From Neospora caninum Liverpool (taxonomy: Eukaryota; Apicomplexa; Conoidasida; Eucoccidiorida; Sarcocystidae): DNA of 64,000 nucleotides. The DNA lies in the NCBI RefSeq assembly GCF_000208865.1, contig NC_018390.1, positions 2,808,270 to 2,872,269 on the forward strand. Reading direction: 5' to 3'. The notes beneath the pieces were generated by a model. The model was not told where the DNA came from. It did no database searches and saw only the letters and a program-made list of their open reading frames with translations. Each line of letters opens with the position of its first letter. Position 1 is the stretch's first letter. Positions 1 to 11,821 of the stretch are shown piece after piece. A program made the translations under genes and the position numbers.

Positions 1-333
1 AGTCGTGTGCGCTGCTTTCCGTATCGCGTGGAAGAGGCGTCTCGCGCCTCTCGACCGTCCCAGTCTTGAGCTTGGTTTCGTTGCATCGCTGTTTGAAACG
101 CGGGCGGTTTGAGCTTGATGCCTTTCCCGCGCAAAGGAACGACTGACAACGGCATTCCAGATGGCGGTCCACGCACATCTGTCGCACACGTTCGAACCGG
201 AACGGAAACTTTTCACCTGCAATTCCAAACACCCCGCTAAACCCTCCTCGACAACTCCCCCGGCTCACACTACTGAAAGGCAAGAGGACAGAACGCGGCC
301 TTCAGGAAATCCGACGAAAACACAGGCACCCCT

Positions 334-427
334 GTATACATATATGTATACGTATATATACATATATATACATATATATACATATATATACATATATATA
401 AATATGTATATATATATATATATATAT
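334..427. repeat. TA-rich microsatellite
   Basis: This is an imperfect (TATATA)n tract interrupted by CATATATA and GTATA units. Similar tracts recur at 5574-5597 and 62650-62675. Confidence 0.9.
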
Positions 428-1072
428 GACTGTAGGATAGGTGTGGTTGCGATTACACGTGCACAGGTGTTCTGGTTCTTGGAGTTAGACCCGCGAGACG
501 CAGGCATACAGCGCTGTCTTCGGTGGCCTCGATACCAAGGAGCGCGAAGAGCGGAGTCGAGGTCAGACACGGAACCGCGTTCCGTAGGTTCCTCCCACAG
601 AATAGGAGACAGAGGAGAGAGAGCAGAATCCCACTTGCGCCGGCAGATGTGCCCAATCGCAGCGGCGAGTCCACACTGACGGAGAAGCATTCTTGTCAGC
701 GCAGAAACGGGCGTCTTTGCTCTCAGTTGAAACCGTTCCAAGCAGGCTCTCCGAGAAAGCCTTCTTGGCGATCCAGCGAAAAGAAGTCTTGGCGTTCTCG
801 CCTCGGAAAGAGACATCTGACTGGAGACTCCCCCGCCACGGCTGCCGGGGAGATTTTCCTCTTTGGAAAGGAGATAAGCTAACCGCCGAAGTCTTTTACC
901 TCGTCCTGATTCTACTTTCCTGTTCCCTGCTCTCACCGCGTGTGCAAATCAACGCGACACGTCTCTACATAGCTCCGTCGCCACCCAGAGTGAAACGCTT
1001 TCGCCCCTCTTCCTGTCCTCATATCCCTTTTGTATCTCTAAAATCATTTTCACTCCCCTTCGTTCTCTCTCC

Positions 1073-1140
1073 CTCCACTCTTTCTCGTTCCCTCCGATCT
1101 TTCTCACTCCACTCTTTCTCGTTCCCTCCGATCTTTCTCA
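1073..1140. repeat. Tandem repeat, 34 bp x 2
   Basis: There are two consecutive identical 34-bp pyrimidine-rich units (1073-1106 and 1107-1140), each starting CTCCACTC and ending TTTCTCA. A third copy begins at 1141 and diverges after six bases. Confidence 0.85.
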
Positions 1141-3576
1141 CTCCATCTTTTCTTTTTCGTTGCTGTCTCTCTGTCTTAGCACCTTGCATTGCGGAGATGA
1201 AAACCGTTCTTTCCTCCACTGCAGCTCTCGGCAGCTCGGGCGATTCCGGACGCGTTGGACGTTTAGGGGTGAAGCCGTGTCAGTCCCCCCTCCTCGTCCT
1301 AAACAGAGGCCGTCGCAGCACATGCGGCTAACGCAACCCCTTTCGACACATAGCCATCTCGCTGCAGCTGGAACCGGGGCGTTCTCGATCATCACCGCCT
1401 CTCTTTTTTGAAGCATCCGTCTCGAACGAAGATGCAGGGAAAGGCCTTCGCTTGTAAACAGCCTGCATTTTGCGCATGGTACGGACAGCAGCCGAAACAA
1501 GGAAGGCCACCGACTGGGAGCTGTCTCTCTCTCTTTCTCGTTTACGTTTCCGGACCTTCGTCGTCCGAAACCGTGCGAGCGAGGCCGCTGCAGCACCTCG
1601 CGTCTGAAAAGTGGCCCCGCCACGCGTTACGGGAGAAACGAAACGTGGGGAAAGTGCCTGGAGCCGCCTCATCGCCGCTGAGTTCGCCCCGCCGACTTTG
1701 ACAGGCTTCGCTTCTCCCCCCCCAGCGAGAGAGGTCGGAGACCGCCGTGGTCCCGTCCGAGGTAGTCCGGTCGCGCCAGGATCCGGCTGGCGACAGGGGG
1801 GGTGCTGTCTCTCCTGGCATTTTTGCCGAGGGTTCGTTGCTCGGGTTCTACTTCGGATCAACCAGAGCACTGAGTGGGATCTTGCAGATTCCGTTTTTCG
1901 CGAACGAGCCTGCCAGCAAGAAGTGGGAGACGTCGGAGAGCTCCACGCTCCCTGCGGACGGGAACTTCCCCCAACTGGCCACAAACCCCTCCGACACCGC
2001 CGAGCACTCCCGAGGCACTGCAACACAGCAACACGGACACGAAACAAAAAAAACAGGTTGCCGTTTCCAGAGCGGGGCGGACTCGTGCACGCAGCGAAGC
2101 GGGAAGAGAAGCGGGGCTGCACGGAGACACAGCGGAGAAGAAGAAAGCTGCTCACGGCCCGCCGCAGAGGCCGAGAACGGCACGAGACAGAGAGGGGCGA
2201 GAGAGAAGCGAGACGATACAGAGATGGCGAGGGGTGCGTGGAAAAGGACTCGTGGCAGACGCGCCACACAGGCACCAGGAGAAAAGGAAGCGAGGGAAAG
2301 CACGAGACTGAGGACGGTGACGGAACGGTGGGAAGGCCCTCGCGCAGCCTTGAGAGCCGAAGTTCGAGGAAAGACGAGGAACTGCTCTCAGGAACCATGG
2401 AAGGAGGGACGCGAATCAAAAGGTGAGGGAAGAGATGCGGAAGGCAGCACGTGAACTACACAGGCTATACGCAGCAGGCCGTCGATTGCGGTTGGTCTGT
2501 TCCGTCCGCATGCACTCACGCGAAATCCAGCGTCGAACTGTGCCCTGTGTGTCCAGGTGAAAGAGATGGCCGCCGCCACCCAGGTGAGTCAGAAGCCAGT
2601 CCAGCGCGACGCTAAACGCTTCGAACTCTGTTAGCTGCGAGAGGGAAAAGAACATTCCACACGGAGGAAAAGAGTCTCTGCGTGAAGCGCACGACGCGAG
2701 GCGCTCCGTGCACGCGTTTTTTTTTGTCGCCACGCACAAGAAGGCAACGCGTTTCCACAAGGAAGCGAGTCGTCCACGTTTCTCACGCGCAAGAGGTCTT
2801 CTCACTCGGAAAACTGCTTTGTCTATCCTCAGTTTCCCGAATCCTCGGCATGGGAAGTGCCCGGGCCATCAGCCGACTAGCCTCCACAATGGTTTGCCGG
2901 GCGCCGTGCTCAGCTCGGCAAGCTCGGCTTTCCCTTCCAAGTCGGCAAGCGTTTCAGGCGGACAGCAACCAGGAAGCAACCCAGCGTGTGGAAAACGACA
3001 TAGCAAACGACAGACAAGGAGAGAGGCGATCTGCGCCGCTACGCGGACGTGAGAGAGCACGAACAACACGAGTGCCCGATGGAACCGTGGTCGCAGACAC
3101 AGTTGTGGGCGACCGGGGGGAGAAAAAAGGCGCAACACCCTTCGCGGGGCTGGTGGGGATTTGGCGAGCAAACCGGACGCATGTGGCGAGGCCAGCGGAG
3201 ACACTAGGCGCAGAAGGCCAGAGCCGAGGAAGGCCCTTTCAGCGGCAACTTCGAGCAGAGTGACGCAGCCGCAGTGAGGCTCCTCCAGTGTATCTCTGTC
3301 CCGGTCGCGCCTCCCTGTACACCATCTGTTCTTTCCGAGCCACGTGCCTCGCATGGCGTCGTTTTCGCGTCTGTTCTCATTCATTCCACGAGCGCGTCAA
3401 TCGGGAGGTCCCACGCGCCGCGGTCTGCTGAGGACTGCCCCCAGTCCCTCGATGCACGACAGCGTCTCCCTGCATCTCTGAGGCGTCGCGCGCATGTTTA
3501 ACGAGCAGTCACTCGACTCTCTACATCCCCCCGCCCGCGGACAGATCGCTGGTTTCCATTTTCGCGTAGCCTTTAC

Positions 3577-6500
3577 CGGATAGAGAATCTCGCCGACAGT
3601 CTGGAGGTGAGTGAAAAACAGGCCGTTGGCCACGCGTCGGTGTAGCGCCTTGAGAATCGACAAGGCGACAGAGGGGCTGCTGACTTGGATCGACGAAGGA
3701 AACTTCTTCACGAACGCAGAACCCACGATGTACCCCAGACCGTTCGGCAGCTCGGTGATGTTGTCGGGGACGAACGGTAGATCGCTGGCCCACACCTTGA
3801 CTTGGCCTGGACGGACGGAAACGGGAAATCCAAGAACCTTCGAAAAACGCGAAAACAGCGCGCAGTGCTTTCCGTCCGAAAGCCGACGTGTAGGCGCAAG
3901 CTTGTACACGTGGTGCTTCCACTCCTGCGAGGCGTACATACTCTGGCGGATACTAGACACAGTCAGAGAGACGGAGAACCCGACAAAAATACCCGCGAGG
4001 GACACAAACCTATACAGATATATGTGTGTTAAAAAGGCAGCATGCAGCACGGGGGAACGAACGAAACGCCGCACGAAGCAGAAAGGACAGGTCTTTTCTG
4101 CGTCTCAGGCAGCTTTTGTGCTACACACGCGGGCTGTGGACGGGACAGAAGCCGACGGCGGGTCCCATGTGCGTGGTCGTGCAGAACAGAGACTGTTGCG
4201 CCACAAGGACTTGTTTCGACATGTGTGCGACCTCCCACGCTGTGTGCGGATCAATCGACGAGGGCGGCGCGTTTGGGCCGTCCGCTTGTCGATCCTCCTC
4301 GGCGTCGAAGACTCCGCGAGATGGCCCCCGATATCCTCCGGCGCCTTTCCCGTCTTCGACTCTTCTTTTTCTACCTTTCCGAGGTCCCGCAATGTGAATT
4401 TTCTTGATGCTTCGCGTCTTGGTTTCCACCATGAGAATCGCGTCTCGACTGGGCGTAAAAGCGAGACCGTTGGGAAAGGCCAGTCTTTCCAGCACAACCG
4501 TGGCGCGTTTTGTTCTGAACCGCAAAGGCGAGAAGAACAGCTCTACGCAGTTACACGCAGGGGGCGTCACGCACACTCTCCTGAACAGCTGGACAGCGAG
4601 AAAACCTAAATCAACAACGGTGTGTGGAAACCGCTGCCGAATACAGGGGATGCATCCAGAGGCATGCCTCGACAGATTTGGCAGCACGCACGCGGTTACG
4701 CCAGCAGGGAGAGCTGGGTGGAGAAAGGCATGGAGGACAGAAAGGCACGCCACACAATGCACACAAATTGACCGCTACGCAGATGCGTAGATAGAAATCA
4801 AGAGTTAACAGGTACATGCCCAGTCCTCGCGTCGAGATTCAGACGCACAGAAAAGAGAGACGCCGGAGGCTACTGACCGGGGAAGCGCAACGCCAAGTAA
4901 AAAGACAAGGCAACAGATACACAGAGACAACCAAGACAAAGCGACGGATATGTGGGGGACAGGCATGCGAGCAGAGAACAATTGAGACCTTACAGGAAAT
5001 GCAAGGCTCGGTGTCCGCATTTGCATATGCAGCTCAGGCTTCTATGAATGGCAGTCATTCTTCGATCTCTCTTCGTACTCAAGCAGAGAGGGATTTGTGA
5101 CCGCGTTTTTCAGTGAGCAATGTGGGGGGCGTGAAACGGTGCGGTGGCACCTGCCTGGGAAGCGCAGAGAGGAAACACCACGAGAAGACAAATTCCCCTG
5201 AAAGGGACAGACTGTCGGTGTTCCTAACGGCGCGCCGATTCCCGGAAGATGCTCACTTGAGATTGAACTCCAGCAGCCGGCCCGTCGGCTCAGGTTCGAG
5301 GATGATGCGGCCTTTCTGGAAAGAAGAGCGGCACAGGAGAAAAGGAATGCAAAGAAGAGCCTTGTCCGCTCTTTTCAGATTCCGCAGAACCTTCAGCAAC
5401 GCCTGTTTTTTGTTGCTTGTGCACATCAAAATGCGGCAGTTGCCTCGGAACCGTCTCTGTCGCTGAGCTGGCTGCTCCGTAGGAGCGAAAGTGACTTGCA
5501 GCGCGATAAATCTTCCACGAGGACACACGGGGGGTCTGGTCAGTGTGCTCTGTGGCCATGATCGACCAGTCGCATATATATATATATATATATATATGCC
5601 TACACGCGTGCAAATGCATACAGGTGAACTCGGTTAGACTCTTCAGGTTGTCTTTCATCTGTGTGCAATCGCTTTCGAGCATATCTTCACAGGGATACAG
5701 GAACGCGCGAATACGCCCGTGTAGAGACCCTTTGGAAGGTTCAAAACCGTGCACGAATCTGCATGTGCGACAGGATTCATATTGCCATCAAGGTCACTTA
5801 CCGTGCCAAAGTTGTTGCTTTGCGAAGAATCTGTGAAATACACATAATCGCCATGCTTCAGCAAAGCGTTTGAAAAGTACGGGCGTTTTCCGTCCGCCTC
5901 ACTAAGGAGCACATCGAAGTGGGAAGGCTCGTGGCGATCTCTCCGATATTGACCGGGGGGGACGTGGACCTTCAGCAGACCGCGAAAAACGTCGCACACA
6001 AGAAGTGTCTTGTCAGTCCCAGCTGCCGCAGCCTCCGGGTCAAGGAACTGGAGCCCGAGGGGGCGAGAACAAGAGTTGGGCGAAAGATTCTTTCCTTCCT
6101 TCTGTTTCTTCTTCGCCGCCGCCAGGTCGCACTTTCCGCCACAGTTCGATCCTACGAAGAGATACCGCCAGGGAGCCAGAAAAACGAGGACGGAAGCACT
6201 GAAGGAACGAGCGTCGGATGCGAACTTTAGGAAGGAAACGAGACGGAGGGGGGGCGGGGGGGGGGAGGAAGACGGAGCTTCAAAAAACGTGGAAAAAAAA
6301 GAAGAGGAAGGGTCGCAGCCCGTGTCCACTCGCAAGTTCAGCCACTTGACGATGAACGGGTTTCAGCAGACGCGTATTTCGAGTATAACTGCTGCCTCAG
6401 GTGTGCAGAGGGAAAGGGAAGAAGCGGCCCGCGAATGCGTAAATGCTCCGAGAATTTGACCGCTCTGTGTGAAAAAGGAAAGTCTGGGACATAAACGTGC

Positions 6501-8017
6501 GCTGCGGCTAATTAAAGGAATGGATAGACGAGGTGCGCGGGGAAGAGAAGGGGAGAAAGGAAGACGGATCTGTTTGTCCCACCTCCAGCAAGACTTGGAA
6601 AGCGGCCTCTGAAAGCCACGACGCAGTCTCTCAGAGCAGCCTCCGTGAGGCTCACCTAGACATGCAATGTCGACGTAGTCATCGTCACTCAGCAACTTCA
6701 CGATCCTCCCTGGAAACATGGGGACAACAACAAGGAGGGGAGAGACGTACGTCGACAAAGAAAAGCCCCAATAAAATCACCATAGGTGTAAGGCAGATGT
6801 CTAGTTCAGGTTGTTTCTGGTGGTTCGAAACGGAAATTCGGTCCGTTCCTGGTCATCGTCACTAAGAGCGACAGGACAGGCTTCTCATAAGACAGAGGGC
6901 AGGCACACACCACAGGATGCGTGGTGGGGGTGTTCACGGCAGCAGTGCTGGTGTGTGGATTCATTCTGGAAACACGAGAAAAGCGGCGTTGAGTTTCTGT
7001 GCTCACCCAGATTCACCTGCTAACAGCTAGGTGCAGAAGCGGAGAACGGGGGCTTTCTCACGATCCAGTTTAAAAGTGAGTTGTATGGAAGAGTCATTTA
7101 GACAAACAGAGCCCCCTGCTCCTCTTCACCCTCTAGCTCCCGTTTCTAAGTTTCATCAGTGCAAAATCGAAAAATTCGCACCGCCCAAACAAAGCGAAAA
7201 CGGCTCAATGACCCTTCACAAATGCGTACCATCGATCAACCCAGTGTAGACGCCGCCCGCAGGATCTTGAAGAAATGCTTCAGCTCCCTAAAAACAAGAC
7301 ACGTCACCCATCACGTCGCGGTGACATGAGGTTCTTCGATAGATGAAAGCGAGAGCGGGGCCGGCAGAACCTAGATAGAGAAAAAGATGTGGGCGAACCC
7401 AAAAGTCGGAATCAAACGGCTCTTGTTAAGCGGCTGTCGCCAGTGTTGGAGTCGCGCGCTCCACTTGTCTCATCCCGACACCAACTGAAAGTGAATGAGA
7501 CCCTGCGCCAACGAGCAGCTTTTGCAAAGTGGCGATCCGGCATCGGGCAATGCGTACAGTGGCAGACAATAGGAGGGATGCTGCGATGAACAGAGGCATG
7601 TGAGTCGGTGACAGGAGAACGGCTTTCATAATTGCAAGACGTAGGCACAGCAGAGCCCATTTGTCGTCCCGGGGAGCCCAGTGTTCCCGGACGCCTTTGT
7701 TCGAGTCGTCATGGAGGTGTTTCGTCATTTTGAGCAGCGGAAGCTAACCTTTGTTTAACGGTGCAAAACGGATGGGAACGCAGATCAAAACGGTGCATCG
7801 TGTTGAGCTTTACCTGCACAGCGCCTCCGTATTCAAGAACTTTCACGTCGTCAAGCTTGAGTGTCTTGCGCAGAGTCAGCCACTCCTTCGCTGGTTCCGT
7901 GTCATCAACCGTCCGAAAAAGGGAATCCAAAAGGTGCTTCCGTCCGGAACTGGCATAGAACAGAGTGTCCAACAGTACAGCAACAGCAACAGGGAATAGG
8001 ACCGCCACGAACTTCAT
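3577..8017 (-). CDS. Strictosidine-synthase/APMAP-like beta-propeller protein (C-terminus unresolved)
   Basis: This is a six-bladed beta-propeller protein of the strictosidine-synthase-like/APMAP family, probably an ester hydrolase or lactonase anchored in a membrane. Its substrate is unknown. Seven exons join in phase: 8017-7814, 7287-7230, 6709-6656, 6151-5802, 5315-5257, 4514-4375 and 3806-3577, giving about 365 codons. The start ATG at 8017 opens a hydrophobic anchor (MKFVAVLFPVAVAVLL). Family signatures follow in order: GAEAF..GVYTGLIDG, GRIVKLL, SRPLGL...LLVCDVFRGLLKV, YVYFTDSS, PEPTGRLLEFN, FPNGLAF..ILMVET...KKIHIAGPRKG and FVPDNI. The hydrophobic start and family membership suggest a signal anchor into the secretory pathway. 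The frame runs to LYP at a GTAAAG donor near 3571, and the usual C-terminal stretch ending in an LYLGS-like motif was not found. The family assignment is firm. The function and the 3' end are not. Confidence 0.85.
5574..5597. repeat. (TA)12 microsatellite
   Basis: This is a pure TA dinucleotide tract within an intron of the beta-propeller gene, between the exons at 6151-5802 and 5315-5257. Confidence 0.95.
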
Positions 8018-9408
8018 TGTGATACCGTTTATTTCCGATATTACGACAGTCGAAAGCCCGCATGTATGTCTCCCTTCCCTTTCGCGGGAAACAGGCAGAC
8101 ACCAACAGCGGGTGAGGATTTGTCCTGTTCGCGGGGTCGCGCAAGTGCCCCAAGGCCAAGACAACATAAAAGAGACACGCTTTTCAGTATGTAGCCACCT
8201 CGCCTGTGCCACAAGAAACGTTTTGGTGACTCGGAGGGAGCGAAATGTGTAAGATCTCTCGAGCCAGTTTTGCTCAAACTCGCTAGTTAACCTTGAAAGA
8301 TATTAAACACGCCGGATGAAGTCGGCTCCAGTAGAAGGAAACTGTAAAAATTGCAGGAGCAGAGATTTGTGGTGGTGAGTTTGACAGTAAGGTCTATTAC
8401 CTGCATGCGACAAGAGCGTCCGCTCGCGACGACTTTTCCTACACATCGCTGAGTGGTGGAGACGAGACAGGGTCGCTCAACTGGCTCATTAGTTAATGGT
8501 TAATCCCCGTTGGCATCTCCAATCCCATTGGCTCTAACGTTTCGGTCGGTGCAGGCTTTCACGAGGTGTTAAAAAGACTGGAAGGACATCTCTGAGAGGC
8601 CGCGTTGTGCTGTCAGGTACCCTGTTAGCGTTTAGACCGGCGCACACGACTGCACAAAGGCGATCTAAAGAAAAATATCCGGACTGAAAGACCAGTATTG
8701 CCGGCATGCAGAAGGGACAGTGTGATGGACGGCAGCTGATGTCAACTTCAACGAAAGATCTCCCCATGTGTCCGCGGTGGCTCGTCTAGTGCTACAAAGT
8801 CAACAGAAAAAGAGTCGGTAAAGGTGACGCATTTATATCATGTCCACGTTCCTGTAAGGTGTATCGCAAGGGGTCGCAGTCGTCCATCCACCATGGGGCA
8901 GCAGATTGCAGTTCAACTCTCACTAAGCCTCTTTCGGGAACAAAGCAAAGCACCACCGGTGTATGCGGAAAGTAGTCAAGCTGCTCATATCACTACACCA
9001 AGGGAGCGGAAAAAAAAACAGGAAAGTCTTCCGCGGCCTTGCAGGCGGGGCTGGATGCAGAGAGAACGTCTAACTTTCGCCTAGGTTCGCCGTAATGGGG
9101 CGTATCTTGGCCCTAAAAAACAGCGGCATCCGTGGGAGCTTTCGTTTGCAGAGACAGGCGCAACAGCATGAGCCGGCCAACAACTTCGTCCATCCTCTCA
9201 TCCCAGCAAGGGGATTCTTGCGCTGCTTGGATACTAGCAACTCTTGCCTGCCCATACGGTTAAATATCCAAAGTCTTATTCTATCAAACGTAACACAGTT
9301 GACGGACCTGCTCCAAGCGTCTCAACGCGCTACGTTTGAAGCTCTCTAGCTGCTTTCTGTGCAACCCGGCTTTAAAAAATATCTTAGATTACCATACGGT
9401 ACGTGTAC
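8018..9408. other. Intergenic region, nothing recognised
   Basis: This 1.4 kb lies upstream of the beta-propeller start and downstream of the small coiled-coil gene. It has only short open frames on both strands, no domain signature and no repeat. It presumably holds the promoter and 5' UTR of the beta-propeller gene and the 3' UTR of its neighbour. Confidence 0.5.
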
Positions 9409-9928
9409 TCAGGATCTGGCCCACCTAACTCCTCGCGTTTCGAGCTGAACATCGCGACGGCTTTCGCAGACCGTTTCTCCAACTCCTGAGGGGGAGGACA
9501 ATCGAAAGTGTGCTGGCAAACGCATCAAGACCCTCCGTACAGTGAGTTTCGCGGCTTCATCGCGAAAGAAATCGAGCAGCACTCTCTTTCGAGATCTAAT
9601 TTTCTCGAGGTGCAAAGCCAGTTCGTCTTTTGACAGTTTGTGACGGTCTCTCAGCGTTTGAATGGCGGCCACTGCATGCTTCTTCAACTGGCGCCTTCGT
9701 TGCTTAACAAAACCAAGGATTTCATCGTAGAAATTGTCGATTATCTTGAGTAATCGCGCCTCTTTTTGTTTTTGTGCTTCGAGAAACCTGCACGATCATC
9801 CGGTATTGAATGATTTTAACGTGCACCGTCCACTGCTGATACCTGTCTTGGACGAGCTGAAGAAATGCTTGGATTTCAGTTGTGCCGCATTTCTCGATGA
9901 ATTGATCGAGGTTCGCTAGGGGCTCCAT
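9409..9928 (-). CDS. Small coiled-coil protein, two exons, function unknown
   Basis: Two exons, 9928-9843 and 9787-9409, join in phase at a CAG|GTATCAG donor and a GTGCAG acceptor, giving about 154 residues. The chosen start MEPLANLDQF precedes a predominantly helical, charged chain. Runs such as RFLEAQKQKEARLLKIID, KQRRRQLKKHAVAAIQTLRD and LHLEKIRSRKRVLLDFFRDEAAKL have the heptad spacing of a coiled coil. There is no signal peptide and no membrane segment. The last 35 or so residues (after MRLPAHF) lose helical character and may be misjoined intron or a poorly conserved tail. The frame is also open upstream of the chosen ATG, so a further 5' exon is possible. I do not recognise the family, and nearby genes give no hint. 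Confidence 0.6.
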
Positions 9929-10542
9929 GATTGAAAATTTGCAGATTGAGACCGAGTCATCTGTGATACAGTGTTTTGTGGAGACTCTAAAAACCGAAAA
10001 AGTGACCAGTGGCCGGTCAGCACCAGTGATTCGCATCGCCGTTGTATATACAGCACAAGTACCTTGGCGATTGTAGAAGGCCGTAGGAGCCATGGTGCAC
10101 CACATCAACTCGTGGCCGGAACAGCACGTTAGCTGCACTCACTTCGTGGAGCTCTCAAACCTTTCGGATTCATCAGGTGATACCAACTGAGCACTTCTCG
10201 AGGAGTTCCAACTGTTCCTGTGGACATGGGCGCCTGAATTCCCCATTCTGATACCTGAACACACCATTCCCTCGACACCTTTATATCTCATTTGGGTCCT
10301 TCTGATTCTCCACCATACTCCGGAGAAAGGCTTAACCACGTTCCATGATGAAACCAATTATAAACGTGGGGGTTCACCAAACTTTTGGTACCACGAATGG
10401 AGCGTCACGCGCCGGATGTGAAGTGGTGGACCAAACAGACAGCACTGGGAGCTCGAGTCTATCCTGAACCACAAGAGCTCTAGCTATCAAGGGTCGTTCA
10501 TCGTTTCTATCCACCCATGCCGCTGAAGAAGAGAGGGAAAAA
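9929..10542. other. Intergenic region between coiled-coil gene and HSP29
   Basis: This is about 0.6 kb. There are only short frames, and no motif is recognised. It should hold the 5' region of the coiled-coil gene and the 3' UTR of the small heat-shock gene. Confidence 0.5.
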
Positions 10543-11821
10543 TCACTGCACATCAATCTTCTTCTTCGTTATTGTGTGCTCGTCTTTCAGGCCAACCGCG
10601 ACTTCCAAAACACCTTGCTCCATCGACGCCTTGATGCTGTCCTCTGCCGCGTTTGCGGGTAGTTGAAACTTCCTGTAGAAGAATCCAAATGGTCGTTCTT
10701 TGATGATACCATTACTTTCCTGACCTAACATGCTTTCCCCCTGTTTAGGTCGCTCGCCTGAAAAGAAGAAAAACAACGACAACCCTGTCGAAAGTGACCG
10801 TGATTTGTCGTTTCTCTGTCGTGTTCAATCATTATCACCGTTACAACCCGGTAGTTCTTTCTCACAATTACAACGAGCCTATTCGTGCACGATTCAAAAA
10901 AAAAGCTGCAGAGGCCCCGAGCAACGACCGCAGGCGTCTACGCGAGGGTAGAGTATACATTCGGCTCACCCTATAACCGAGTTGAAGAAAATAATGCGTA
11001 CCGGAGATTGCAAGAGCTCCTTTGTCCAACTCGATCTCCACATCTTTCTTCTCAAAACCAGGAAGGTCGAATAATAGAACTAATCTCTTGCCATTGGCGT
11101 CGTAGTACGCATCAAGGCGAGGTCGAAAAGAGATCTTGTTGCAAATCTCCGCTGAACCGGGGCCCACTTCGAAAATCGAGTTGGGAGCGGCGACCACAGG
11201 AGTTCCGGTGACGACTGGATACCAGTATCCACCCTGACGCGTCACAAGCAGTATTTACATCACAGTGCAACAGTGACACGCCCATCGTGCTGCAATCACA
11301 TGGGATGCTATCCCTGATGAAGCGCACTGTCGTAGGCGAGACTTACTGTGGTGCTGTAGACCACGTTGGTCCCTTCTTGCGGGCGAGTTCGTGGCGCGTG
11401 TGCATCCAAGTACTCCTTGACGTCTTCCCAAGTAGCCTGATCATAAAACGAAGAGAGGCTTTGGTCGCAAACTTTGAAACATCAGTTGGCTGAATCGGAT
11501 TTTTTTCCACTATTCCTGGTGCTAACGAACCGGCTGACCGACCTGTCCGGACTCGATAAGTTGCTTGGTGCGTGGATCGTCCATTATAATCTTGCCCTGA
11601 TCTTCCAAGTAGCGCTTGAGATCGTCGAAGGTAAACCTAGCCATTGTTGTTGTGGGTCCGGTCGTGGACCCGCACGAATGGACTGCATACGAACTCGTCG
11701 CAGTTACCGGAACGCTACGGACGGTGTAGGTGGCCGTTCTGGTCGTTGTGGTTGTTCCGCCCGGAATCGTAGAAACGCGCTGAGTGATACGCGTGTCCCC
11801 CGGCTCGCCGGAGTCCGCCAT
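10543..11821 (-). CDS. HSP29: Small heat-shock protein (alpha-crystallin/HSP20 family), about 30 kDa
   Basis: This is an ATP-independent holdase chaperone of the HSP20 family. Four exons join in phase: 11821-11543, 11436-11347, 11233-11002 and 10757-10543, giving 271 residues (about 30 kDa). The size and the neighbours (CPC1, MIC16) fit T. gondii HSP29, which is the basis for the symbol. The N-terminal region (about 1-145) is a long Thr/Ser-rich extension with two similar helices, FDDLKRYLEDQGK and WEDVKEYLDAH. The C-terminal alpha-crystallin domain includes ISFRPRLDAYYD, LVLLFDLPGFEKKDVEIELDKGALAISG, the ERPFGFFYRKFQLP strand and ASMEQGVLEVAVG. The protein ends KKKIDVQ. No signal peptide is visible. 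T. gondii has several small HSPs, so paralogue identity rests on size and synteny rather than on sequence comparison. Confidence 0.85.

Larger units (their letters stand above)
1..3576. other. GC-rich region without a supported gene
   Basis: No frame here shows a recognisable domain or a convincing chain of exons. Long overlapping open frames occur on both strands around 1328-2426. They are rich in Arg, Ser and Pro on one strand and Glu, Arg and Gly on the other, as expected from a purine/pyrimidine-skewed, stop-poor stretch rather than from a protein. A TA-rich microsatellite and a two-copy 34-bp tandem repeat lie inside. The last exon or 3' UTR of the beta-propeller gene to the right, and possibly the 5' end of a gene to the left of the window, are likely in here but I could not place them. 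Confidence 0.4.

Noticed and set aside
1328..2426. Overlapping long open frames on both strands (271 and 363 codons)
   Set aside because: Composition is dominated by Arg/Ser/Pro or Glu/Arg/Gly, as expected from a purine-skewed, stop-poor stretch. There is no domain, no splice pattern and no ATG with good context.
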